Of a stretch of 64,000 nt of DNA, positions 58,674-64,000 are shown in pieces. A program made the position numbers and the translations under genes. Below the pieces are notes generated by a model. The model worked only from the letters and a program-made list of their open reading frames with translations, had not been told where the DNA came from and made no database searches. Numbering within the stretch: the first letter of the stretch is position 1; the number at the start of each line of letters is the position of its first letter. The stretch is from a virus: the IMG/VR virus record IMGVR_UViG_3300030390_002309, positions 1 through 64,000 of that record; one strand, written 5' to 3'.

Positions 58674-59237
58674 CTACTTCAATCGTATATACTTCTTACC
58701 ACCTTTAAAATATATTGTACCAATTGGTATTTCATCTGTCAATGCCTTTCCTAACATATCATATGCTATATCATTATACCATCTAATACCATCTTCTTCA
58801 ATTACAAATCCAGGAATTCCTGTAGGAGTATTTCTCAACATTACAACCCATGTAAATAAATTGAAATCATATACTACCGAGTCACAGTAATTACACATCA
58901 TTATTGTTGAATCTAATTGATATATAAAAGCATCATAACATAATTTAACTGTATCTGATATTTGTATTAATGGAAATGAGTATGGATTATTTCCTTGACC
59001 TACATAACATGCAACATCATTACATGCAGTGAAGCTCCAATCTATTGCACCTACCATATTACCTATACCACCTGAACTTGGAGTTACAGTTAATGTTGTA
59101 TTTGGAAATATTGAATATGATAAAGAGTCACACCAATTATTAGTTTGTGCCTGTGACCTTGTTGACCATAATGTCAATACTGCTAGCCAAAATATAGCTA
59201 CTATAAAATAGCCTTTGTTCTTGTTAATTTTTTTCAT
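58674..59237 (-). CDS. Secreted protein with type IX-sorting-like C-terminal tail
   Basis: This 187-residue protein has a signal sequence (NKGYFIVAIFWLAVLTLWST, cleavage near SQA-QTN) and a Cys-rich middle (CYVGQGNN, MMCNYCDS). Its last ~30 residues, AYDMLGKALTDEIPIGTIYF followed by KGGKKYIRLK, resemble the C-terminal sorting domain of Bacteroidota type IX secretion substrates: YD-LG---- --P-G-IYI--GKKY. If recognised, the host machinery would export the protein to the cell surface during infection. The function of the body is unknown. Confidence 0.65.
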   Translation of the reverse strand: MKKINKNKGYFIVAIFWLAVLTLWSTRSQAQTNNWCDSLSYSIFPNTTLTVTPSSGGIGNMVGAIDWSFTACNDVACYVGQGNNPYSFPLIQISDTVKLCYDAFIYQLDSTIMMCNYCDSVVYDFNLFTWVVMLRNTPTGIPGFVIEEDGIRWYNDIAYDMLGKALTDEIPIGTIYFKGGKKYIRLK

Positions 59238-59245
59238 TTTTTCTT

Positions 59246-59593
59246 TTAAATAAATATTTCTGCCCCATTTTCATTATCTTCAAATACCGAGACATAGTTG
59301 CATTTGAACTCTTCTAATATTTCCTTCGCCAACATTTCACATGACTTGGCTCCGAACTCATGAGTTCTAGATTCAGAGTTAAAATATTCATGTTCTAGAT
59401 ATTGTATAATATCTCGTTTGAACATAATAAACTCTACATCTCTATCATCATGATGTACTTCTTTCTTAGCAGTTATAAACCATTTATGTCTATGCATGTT
59501 TGCTAAGAATCCTACTTCAGGAAATACAGCTTCAGCATCTGGCCAATTATGTAATCCTTCTATTTCTAATTTTGCTATAACGTTTGTTTTCAT
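59246..59593 (-). CDS. Conserved phage protein with HRH and HDD motifs (115 aa)
   Basis: This is a 115-residue protein. EIEGLHNWPDAE, VGFLANMHRHKWFITAKKEV and HHDDRDVEFIMFKRDIIQYL follow a pattern I recall from a conserved family in marine T4-like phages that is sometimes compared with 6-pyruvoyl-tetrahydropterin synthase (tunnel-fold). The three closely spaced His might bind a metal. No catalytic Cys in the QueD position is seen, so function is uncertain. Confidence 0.55.
   Translation of the reverse strand: MKTNVIAKLEIEGLHNWPDAEAVFPEVGFLANMHRHKWFITAKKEVHHDDRDVEFIMFKRDIIQYLEHEYFNSESRTHEFGAKSCEMLAKEILEEFKCNYVSVFEDNENGAEIFI
59250..59257 (-). promoter_or_regulatory. Class B box, secreted T9SS-like gene
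   Basis: ATATTTAT lies 12 nt before the start at 59237, directly after the stop of the upstream gene, followed by TTAAAAGAAAAA. Confidence 0.4.
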
Positions 59594-59616
59594 ATACTTA
59601 ATATAATAAATTTATT

Positions 59617-60171
59617 TCAACTATCCAAATAATCTTGAACTTTATTCCAATAATATGTTGTTGCATTTTTATTCATGCCTCGAGGGCCGCCATTCCAACA
59701 TCTTGCAATCTCTTCATCTGACGTTAAATTATAATGGTTACAATAAATTTCAAACATCTGTATTGATTTATATCTCATCCATCGATCATGATATACAAAT
59801 CTTGCCATCTTACCCTTTCGTTTTAATATCCTATTGACATCATCAACCATTGTCTTTCTTATCTGTAAACACCCTACTGCATCTTCACCTCTTGCATGTG
59901 CAGAATCATTACCCAAACTCTCTACCATTATAAGAGCTGATAATAAATTGGTGGCATTGTATTGTATATCTATAGTATGTTCCCATATCTCTCGATCCCA
60001 TATTAATGTATCAATTTCTAATAGTAAACTATCAATCTTATAATTTAAACTATCTGTTCGTATTTCTAAACTTTCAATTTGTTTTTCATAGTGAACTAAA
60101 GATGATATTGTCCATACTGAACCTAAGAATATTAAGGCAATGTATAAAAATACTTGTACTGAATTTTTCAT
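59617..60171 (-). CDS. Membrane-anchored lytic transglycosylase/lysozyme-like protein
   Basis: The N-terminal membrane helix (SVQVFLYIALIFLGSVWTIS) and a coiled coil are followed by an SLT-like domain: catalytic Glu in LIMVESLGNDS, EDAVGCLQI (the G-x-x-Q-I turn) and EEIARCWNGGPRGMNKNAT (the A-x-x-W-N-GG motif). It would cut peptidoglycan, as an endolysin or to help envelope disruption. The start at 60171 is preferred to one 42 nt upstream because the neighbouring stop lies 2 nt away. The membrane anchor implies activity at the periplasmic face of the inner membrane. Confidence 0.75.
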   Translation of the reverse strand: MKNSVQVFLYIALIFLGSVWTISSLVHYEKQIESLEIRTDSLNYKIDSLLLEIDTLIWDREIWEHTIDIQYNATNLLSALIMVESLGNDSAHARGEDAVGCLQIRKTMVDDVNRILKRKGKMARFVYHDRWMRYKSIQMFEIYCNHYNLTSDEEIARCWNGGPRGMNKNATTYYWNKVQDYLDS

Positions 60172-60172
60172 A

Positions 60173-60463
60173 TTATTTACGTTTTGTTTTATATTGTCTG
60201 ATTTGTACTTCAAATCCTAATTTTTGAAAGTTTGCATATAAAATATATATCTCCGGAGCAAATCCTGAATATATTTGACATTCACCTTTACCGTCAGTTA
60301 GTAATACTATCTGATGAGCCCGTAGTGAATTACACATAGGTAGAAGTGACTTCAATGCTTCTGTAGCATATTTGAATGAATTTACCTCATCATTGATAAG
60401 ATATAACTCCATACGTTTTCTTCTACGCCTTGGTATATTCCCAAATAACTCTGATATCTCCAT
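60173..60463 (-). CDS. clpS-like: ClpS-like adaptor protein
   Basis: This 96-residue protein follows the ClpS layout. After a basic N-terminal extension (PRRRRKR) comes MELYLINDEVNSFKYATEAL, matching the ND-x-x-x-F region, then LRAHQIVLLTDGKGECQIYS, matching the Q...H-GKA-C strand, and a helical end (YILYANFQKLGFEVQIRQY). The ND pair is kept, but the substrate-binding His of ClpS (H66 in E. coli) aligns with Thr, so N-degron binding may be altered. It could redirect host or phage ClpAP/ClpCP. The ClpP-like gene and the tmRNA of the same phage support a shared proteolysis theme. Confidence 0.72.
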   Translation of the reverse strand: MEISELFGNIPRRRRKRMELYLINDEVNSFKYATEALKSLLPMCNSLRAHQIVLLTDGKGECQIYSGFAPEIYILYANFQKLGFEVQIRQYKTKRK

Positions 60464-60495
60464 AGGTGGTGGTTGTTGTCCAATATGTCATAACT

Positions 60496-60708
60496 TTATT
60501 CTTGATGTTCTATTTTGTTAATTCCATAAGCTTGATACTTATGAATAAATTCTTTTGTAACCTCTGTTCTATGACCAATGCCATATGCTACTTTAGCTTC
60601 TATATTATCGCCATTGTCATCTTGAACATATACTAAATATATATCTTGATGATCAGTTTGGCTCAACTCCGCTACATCTGTCTTCTTGCTTACTATTTTC
60701 CAGTTCAT
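60496..60708 (-). CDS. Small hypothetical protein (70 aa)
   Basis: The start at 60708 (MNWKIVSKKTDVAEL) is chosen because AAAGGA lies at ideal spacing. It still overlaps the upstream gene by 56 nt. The protein ends in a charged helix (EVTKEFIHKYQAYGINKIEH). No family is recognised. Confidence 0.5.
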   Translation of the reverse strand: MNWKIVSKKTDVAELSQTDHQDIYLVYVQDDNGDNIEAKVAYGIGHRTEVTKEFIHKYQAYGINKIEHQE

Positions 60709-60895
60709 CGACGATCCTTTGTAAAATTGCACATTTTTCATATTCTTCTTTTTCAATAAAATATTTAATCATGGAGTTTATGAATTTCATCTTTTTACCT
60801 GTATCAAAACTTGGTGGCCATACATTGATCTTAGATATAACATCGTATACCTCTTCAATTGTAAGATCTAGATAATTCTCCACTAGTAACTCCAT
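60653..60895 (-). CDS. UVR-motif-like small protein (80 aa)
   Basis: This 80-residue helical protein has a C-terminal segment, INSMIKYFIEKEEYEKCAIL then QRIVDELE, resembling a UVR (UvrB/UvrC-type) helical motif (I--YFIEKEEYEKCA-LQ-I-D). A small phage family of this kind is familiar to me, but its function is not established. The downstream gene starts inside it. Confidence 0.55.
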   Translation of the reverse strand: MELLVENYLDLTIEEVYDVISKINVWPPSFDTGKKMKFINSMIKYFIEKEEYEKCAILQRIVDELENSKQEDRCSGVEPN

Positions 60896-60911
60896 ATTCT
60901 TTTTATTTAAT

Positions 60912-60919
60912 ATAAATAT
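60912..60919 (-). promoter_or_regulatory. Class B box, UVR-like gene
   Basis: ATATTTAT lies 16 nt before the start. An upstream TATTTG and the downstream ATTAAATAAAAAG also give it some class A character. Confidence 0.35.
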
Positions 60920-60957
60920 AAGAAAAATTTAGCGTACTAACAAATATTTGAGATGCT

Positions 60958-61095
60958 TTATTTGCCTTGCCCTCTATACTTTTTCTTGTAGTTTTTTGAC
61001 TTCTTTGAATTCGAAGTATTATTTTTTGAATGGATGCCTGGACGTTTCCTTTTTTTAGCATCTGTATGTGAAAATGTATTTACTCCTCTAGCCAT
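60958..61095 (-). CDS. Small basic protein (45 aa)
   Basis: This complete short gene encodes a strongly basic protein (TDAKKRKRPGIHSKNNTSNS, then KKSKNYKKKYRGQGK). A protein of this type (RPG-HSK ... NYKKKYRGQG) recurs in T4-like marine phages. Its start overlaps the next gene's stop as TAATG. It may bind DNA or RNA; no experimental role is known to me. Confidence 0.7.
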   Translation of the reverse strand: MARGVNTFSHTDAKKRKRPGIHSKNNTSNSKKSKNYKKKYRGQGK

Positions 61096-61415
61096 TATGA
61101 AACATCCATATTATCATTATGACTTGCGTCAATACCCTTGTCTTGTAATTTTTTAACTATCATGTCAAGTTTATCGTCATCTCCAGAATTATATCTCATT
61201 GGTAAACCATTTGGCCAAATGTTTATGCCCAATTCCTTCATTAACTCTTCTGTCTCTTTTATACTTAGTTTTGAATCGTGGCTTTTTTTAGCATCTGAAT
61301 ATACATATGTGCCATAAAATCTACCACCTTGTTCTGTATATACTATAGTTATTTTTTCTGGTAATGGTGCCATTCTTATTGGAATCTCAGATAATATGTC
61401 TTTCAATTTCATCAT
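61095..61415 (-). CDS. Hypothetical protein with LSE leader (106 aa)
   Basis: This 106-residue protein starts MMKLKDILSEIPIRM, a short charged leader ending in L-S-E like those of possible capsid-targeted proteins. It then has TIVYTEQGGRFYGTYVYSDA and a C-terminal helix (DDKLDMIVKKLQDKGIDAS). Function is unknown. Confidence 0.45.
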   Translation of the reverse strand: MMKLKDILSEIPIRMAPLPEKITIVYTEQGGRFYGTYVYSDAKKSHDSKLSIKETEELMKELGINIWPNGLPMRYNSGDDDKLDMIVKKLQDKGIDASHNDNMDVS

Positions 61416-61639
61416 TTCTTATTTCCTGCAAATTTTTCTAATCCTGCAATTCCAAAACAACCTAATACGATAAGTGTGAATGAGTCATATATTGTTTCAT
61501 TGATTACTAAGTCCTTTCCCAAATAACCTGTAAACAAGTCTAACAAGGCAAATAATACCATTACTAGGAACGCAATAAATCCTACCACATTCTTTTCATT
61601 CCACTCATTATCATTTTTAAATATATTAAACATACCCAT
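61412..61639 (-). CDS. Two-pass membrane protein, holin-like (75 aa)
   Basis: This 75-residue protein has membrane helices at about residues 18-38 (NVVGFIAFLVMVLFALLDL) and 51-68 (DSFTLIVLGCFGIAGLEKFA). The pattern FN--EW--KN--GF--F---- is reminiscent of small phage membrane proteins seen with lysis genes. It overlaps its neighbour by 4 nt (ATGA). Holin function is possible but unproven. Confidence 0.5.
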   Translation of the reverse strand: MGMFNIFKNDNEWNEKNVVGFIAFLVMVLFALLDLFTGYLGKDLVINETIYDSFTLIVLGCFGIAGLEKFAGNKK

Positions 61640-61641
61640 AT

Positions 61642-61947
61642 CTATCCTCTAGATTCGCCTTCTGCGAAATTCATTAATAGTTTTAATGTATCTGCTAATT
61701 CTTTACCCATATCAGGTCCACTTGCTGCAACTGCTGCGCCAATGTATTGTCTCATATCATCTAGCATTGTTTCTGTACTATCCCATTTCTGGTCGATGTT
61801 AGATTTAAGTCTCATTGTTGAATAATCAACTTCATTAACTTGTTTAGCTTGATGTGCTGCAGTTACGCTACTTAATGTAGGTAACTTATCTCCGAACTTT
61901 CTATTTTCAAATCCCGGTGTACTTTCTAATAATTTTTTTAATTTCAT
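61642..61947 (-). CDS. Putative virion-associated protein (101 aa)
   Basis: This 101-residue protein begins MKLKKLLESTPGFENRKFG, and a V-N-E motif (KQVNEVDYS) follows within the first 40 residues, resembling leader-carrying proteins elsewhere in the window. The rest is helical (TMLDDMRQYIGAAVAASGPD, KELADTLKLLMNFAEGES). Function is unknown. Confidence 0.45.
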   Translation of the reverse strand: MKLKKLLESTPGFENRKFGDKLPTLSSVTAAHQAKQVNEVDYSTMRLKSNIDQKWDSTETMLDDMRQYIGAAVAASGPDMGKELADTLKLLMNFAEGESRG

Positions 61948-61951
61948 AATA

Positions 61952-62368
61952 TTACCTCTGTATATCTTTTAATGTTTTAGCTGCTGATTTAATATGAGAT
62001 TCTAAGAACTCTTGAGCTTTTTCTAATTCCATTCTCATTTTTTGTACATCATCTCTTTTGACTGCATCTTGGATCCAATCAATTGCATTACCTAAATCTC
62101 GTGCTTCCGTATGGTAATTAACATCTGTATATGATTCATATAAATCATTAAGAATTTGTATAAACTCTGGACTTGAAAATTTTGATAAATCTTCCGGTAT
62201 TTTCATTTCAGCACTAAATCTTAACATGCCAACGTAGTCAAACTCGTTACTGTACATATCACCAGGTGTAAAGGCCTCTCTAATACTTGTCTTCTTTTGA
62301 TGGCTAGTAACTTCATTTACTTTACTGTATTTGAAGTCTTTTATCCATTTGTGTGCGTTAAATTTCAT
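61952..62368 (-). CDS. Putative virion-associated helical protein (138 aa)
   Basis: This 138-residue protein starts MKFNAHKWIKDFKYSKVNE, with a charged leader ending V-N-E, then a helical soluble region (IQILNDLYESYTDVNYHTEA, KMRMELEKAQEFLESHIKS). It has AGAGGAAAG before the start and a class B box, so late expression is expected. Function is unknown. Confidence 0.45.
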   Translation of the reverse strand: MKFNAHKWIKDFKYSKVNEVTSHQKKTSIREAFTPGDMYSNEFDYVGMLRFSAEMKIPEDLSKFSSPEFIQILNDLYESYTDVNYHTEARDLGNAIDWIQDAVKRDDVQKMRMELEKAQEFLESHIKSAAKTLKDIQR

Positions 62369-62386
62369 TGTTCTTTCCTCTTTTAT

Positions 62387-62394
62387 ATAAATAT
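62387..62394 (-). promoter_or_regulatory. Class B box, leader-carrying 138-aa gene
   Basis: ATATTTAT lies 18 nt before the start codon, followed by ATAAAAGAGGAAAG including the ribosome binding site. Confidence 0.45.
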
Positions 62395-62759
62395 TAGAAG
62401 CTATCCATTAATACTTCATCTATGGCACCCTGAACATCTTTTTTTGTTGCTGCCATATGAAAACTAATATCTGCTTGGAATCTTTTTACTTCTTCTCCGT
62501 TATTAAAAATAATAATTGTAGGTACAACTACTATTTTCCACTTTTGTTGTAGTTCTTTATCTACAGCTATATCAGCAGTTAATTTTGCTGCATCGCCTAA
62601 TTTTGAAAACCATTCTACATCATTTGCAGAATTCCATCCAGCATTAAAATGAACTACTGTTAGGTCATTGGTTATCTTTATAGTCTGTGCTGTTATACCA
62701 CTGCTACATAGTAATACTAATAAGTATCCACCAAATAATTTCCATATTGTATTCTTCAT
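62394..62759 (-). CDS. Secreted thioredoxin-fold protein lacking the CxxC motif
   Basis: This is a 121-residue protein. A signal peptide (LFGGYLLVLLCSSGITAQ) is followed by a thioredoxin-like domain: LTVVHFNAGWNSANDVEWF in place of the usual W-C-x-x-C, then KLTADIAVDKELQQKWKI and the cis-Pro loop VVVPTIIIFNNGEEV. With both Cys missing it cannot act as a classic redox protein. It may be a periplasmic binding or scaffold protein. Confidence 0.7.
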   Translation of the reverse strand: MKNTIWKLFGGYLLVLLCSSGITAQTIKITNDLTVVHFNAGWNSANDVEWFSKLGDAAKLTADIAVDKELQQKWKIVVVPTIIIFNNGEEVKRFQADISFHMAATKKDVQGAIDEVLMDSF

Positions 62760-62771
62760 AACTTGCTCTCC

Positions 62772-63056
62772 TTATCTAAGTCTATCAATTTTTTCTTCTA
62801 ATCGTTTAATATCTTCTTTGATCTCAGCAACATCATCTGCCGTTGTCTGAATTGTTTGTCTAATCAATTGATCTTTCATATCATATTCCATACGTGATAT
62901 TTCTGGACTAGGTGGTACTGGTAATTCTTTTGCTTCTTGTATATCTGCTTGAAGCGCAAACCACATACCTACCACAGTTGCTATAGCTACTGCAATTCCT
63001 GCTAATGTTTTTATACTTACATTTAAACTCGTATCCTCATTTAATTCTTTTGCCAT
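62772..63056 (-). CDS. Single-pass membrane protein with coiled coil (94 aa)
   Basis: This 94-residue protein has one membrane helix at about residues 16-36 (TLAGIAVAIATVVGMWFAL) and a Pro-rich stretch (LPVPPSPE). It ends in a coiled coil (VAEIKEDIKRLEEKIDRLR). Similar small proteins occur with phage lysis genes, such as XhlA- or spanin-like accessory proteins. No decisive motif is visible. Confidence 0.5.
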   Translation of the reverse strand: MAKELNEDTSLNVSIKTLAGIAVAIATVVGMWFALQADIQEAKELPVPPSPEISRMEYDMKDQLIRQTIQTTADDVAEIKEDIKRLEEKIDRLR

Positions 63057-63072
63057 TGTCTCTTCCCTGTTA

Positions 63073-64000
63073 CTAAAATATTATATAGTTAACGCCTACA
63101 CTAAAATCGTGCCAATTACGATTCCAGTACTTATTATATTTCCCTTCTAAAAATATACCTAAACTTTTATTAAACTTATGTCCAAATATTAAACCACCAC
63201 TATAATCAAACCACTGACCGCCATTGTATTTATGGTATGAGAACTGGCTATTGTCATTATAATGAAATGGTAATAAATTACCCCATGAATGTAACCAAAA
63301 TGTTTTTGTATAATGATAAAAGTCAAATCCAATTACTAATGAATGTTGCAAAGTATTATCTTGACCATCTCTTTTTCTTTCCGTGTAATCTGCTAACATT
63401 TTAGGTATGACTACACCTTCCCAAATTTCCGAACTTGTTGCAACTGAATTACCTGATGGGTCTAAATATTCAACTCCACCCTGTCCATCAAATTCTACAC
63501 TATATCCTTCTTGTATAGCTAAGAATGTATAATGTAAGTTGCCATTATCTAATAACCATTCTTCTAATGGATTATATCCATATGGTTCTGATAATCTCTG
63601 TGCTGCTCCTATATTAAAAGATAACTTACTGCCTACATTATATCTATATCTCTCTGATGCCTCAAAGTATCTAATATCAGCAAACCCATCTTCTAAATAT
63701 TCTACCTTTGCAATCCAATCATCAGCAACATATCTTAAAAAATGATGTTGATTTAAAAAAGATTGTCCTTGTTGTCGTTTCCAATCAACTTCAAATAGAA
63801 ATTCAAATCCTTTAACCTTTCCAATAGTTGCTGCATCTGAATATGAATTTTCTGTACCATCATAAAATACATCTGCTCTATTTTCATATCCTAGTCTAGC
63901 TATCTTCCTTAAACCTAATGTCATTGAATAATCAAATGGAGTTTCAATTGTTGTTGTAGTTAATCCATTTGTAACACTATATACATCTAAATCTGATACT
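63073..64000 (-). CDS. Outer-membrane beta-barrel-like protein (5' end cut by window edge)
   Basis: The frame is open to the window edge, so the N-terminus is missing; at least 309 residues remain. It is rich in aromatic amphipathic strands (FEFLFEVDWKRQQG, SLVIGFDFYHYTKTFWLHSW, YSGGLIFGHKFN) and ends WHDFSVGVNYIIF with terminal Phe, as barrel proteins do. It probably resides in the host outer membrane, or was derived from a host outer-membrane protein. A surface-remodelling or exclusion role is possible. The usable internal Met at 63924 is unlikely to be the true start. Confidence 0.65.
   Translation of the reverse strand, partial: VSDLDVYSVTNGLTTTTIETPFDYSMTLGLRKIARLGYENRADVFYDGTENSYSDAATIGKVKGFEFLFEVDWKRQQGQSFLNQHHFLRYVADDWIAKVEYLEDGFADIRYFEASERYRYNVGSKLSFNIGAAQRLSEPYGYNPLEEWLLDNGNLHYTFLAIQEGYSVEFDGQGGVEYLDPSGNSVATSSEIWEGVVIPKMLADYTERKRDGQDNTLQHSLVIGFDFYHYTKTFWLHSWGNLLPFHYNDNSQFSYHKYNGGQWFDYSGGLIFGHKFNKSLGIFLEGKYNKYWNRNWHDFSVGVNYIIF

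Overview
This AT-rich window is part of the genome of a large T4-like contractile-tailed phage (myovirus). It has a T4-type baseplate block (gp25, gp6, an OB-fold hub-like protein), a gp55-like late sigma factor and an ATP-dependent DNA ligase, with short genes packed almost entirely on the minus strand. The host is probably a member of the Bacteroidota, likely Flavobacteriia. Supporting clues are lipoproteins with SCSKDD/SCGKDKDD-type lipoboxes, an Hc1-type histone-like protein, a DUF4494-like protein, a C-terminal tail like a type IX secretion signal, A-rich leaders without a Shine-Dalgarno, and promoters resembling TTTG-N20-TAnnTTTG.

Layout. 0-29 kb: virion genes. A 2513-residue fibre-like protein comes first, then a short replication/repair insert (Mre11-Rad50 fusion, primase, T7 endonuclease I-like resolvase), then tail and baseplate proteins ending in gp6, gp25 and the OB-fold protein. 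29-35.5 kb: late sigma factor, HD hydrolase, ClpP-like protease, membrane protein, UV damage endonuclease and DNA ligase. 35.5-44.6 kb: small early-type genes, a methyltransferase, an outer-membrane-like protein, a histone-like protein, holin-like proteins and proteins with possible capsid-targeting leaders. 44.6-47 kb: the only strand switch. A divergent promoter region drives three small plus-strand genes (one with a SWIM zinc finger), followed by about 1.5 kb of mostly non-coding, palindrome-rich DNA that could hold a structured RNA or an origin. 47-64 kb: many small membrane proteins, a Fpg/Nei glycosylase, a VWA plus MoxR/CobS-like AAA+ pair, GIY-YIG and HNH-like proteins, tRNA-Arg, lipoproteins, a transglycosylase, a ClpS-like adaptor and a second outer-membrane-like protein cut by the window end.

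The most striking element lies at about 58.36-58.66 kb on the minus strand. It appears to be a circularly permuted (two-piece) tmRNA gene. The acceptor piece (T arm, 3' acceptor strand, discriminator A) comes first, then a complete tRNA-Glu in the intervening segment, then the coding piece (5' acceptor strand, tag reading frame AITGEHVNMAMAA, H-type pseudoknot). The two pieces form a 7-bp acceptor stem with G3-U70, the alanine identity pair. With the phage ClpP-like protease and ClpS-like adaptor, this suggests the phage brings its own ribosome-rescue and tagged-protein-degradation parts.

Two recurring regulatory signals organise the genome. Class A is a long near-identical promoter (TTTGCCTAATTGA...TTATCTTTATATATAA) in front of small early-type genes. 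Class B is an 8-bp box read as ATATTTAT on the gene strand, just upstream of virion genes, the tmRNA and others. Class B is the probable late signal, but its orientation relative to the T4 late box is reversed.
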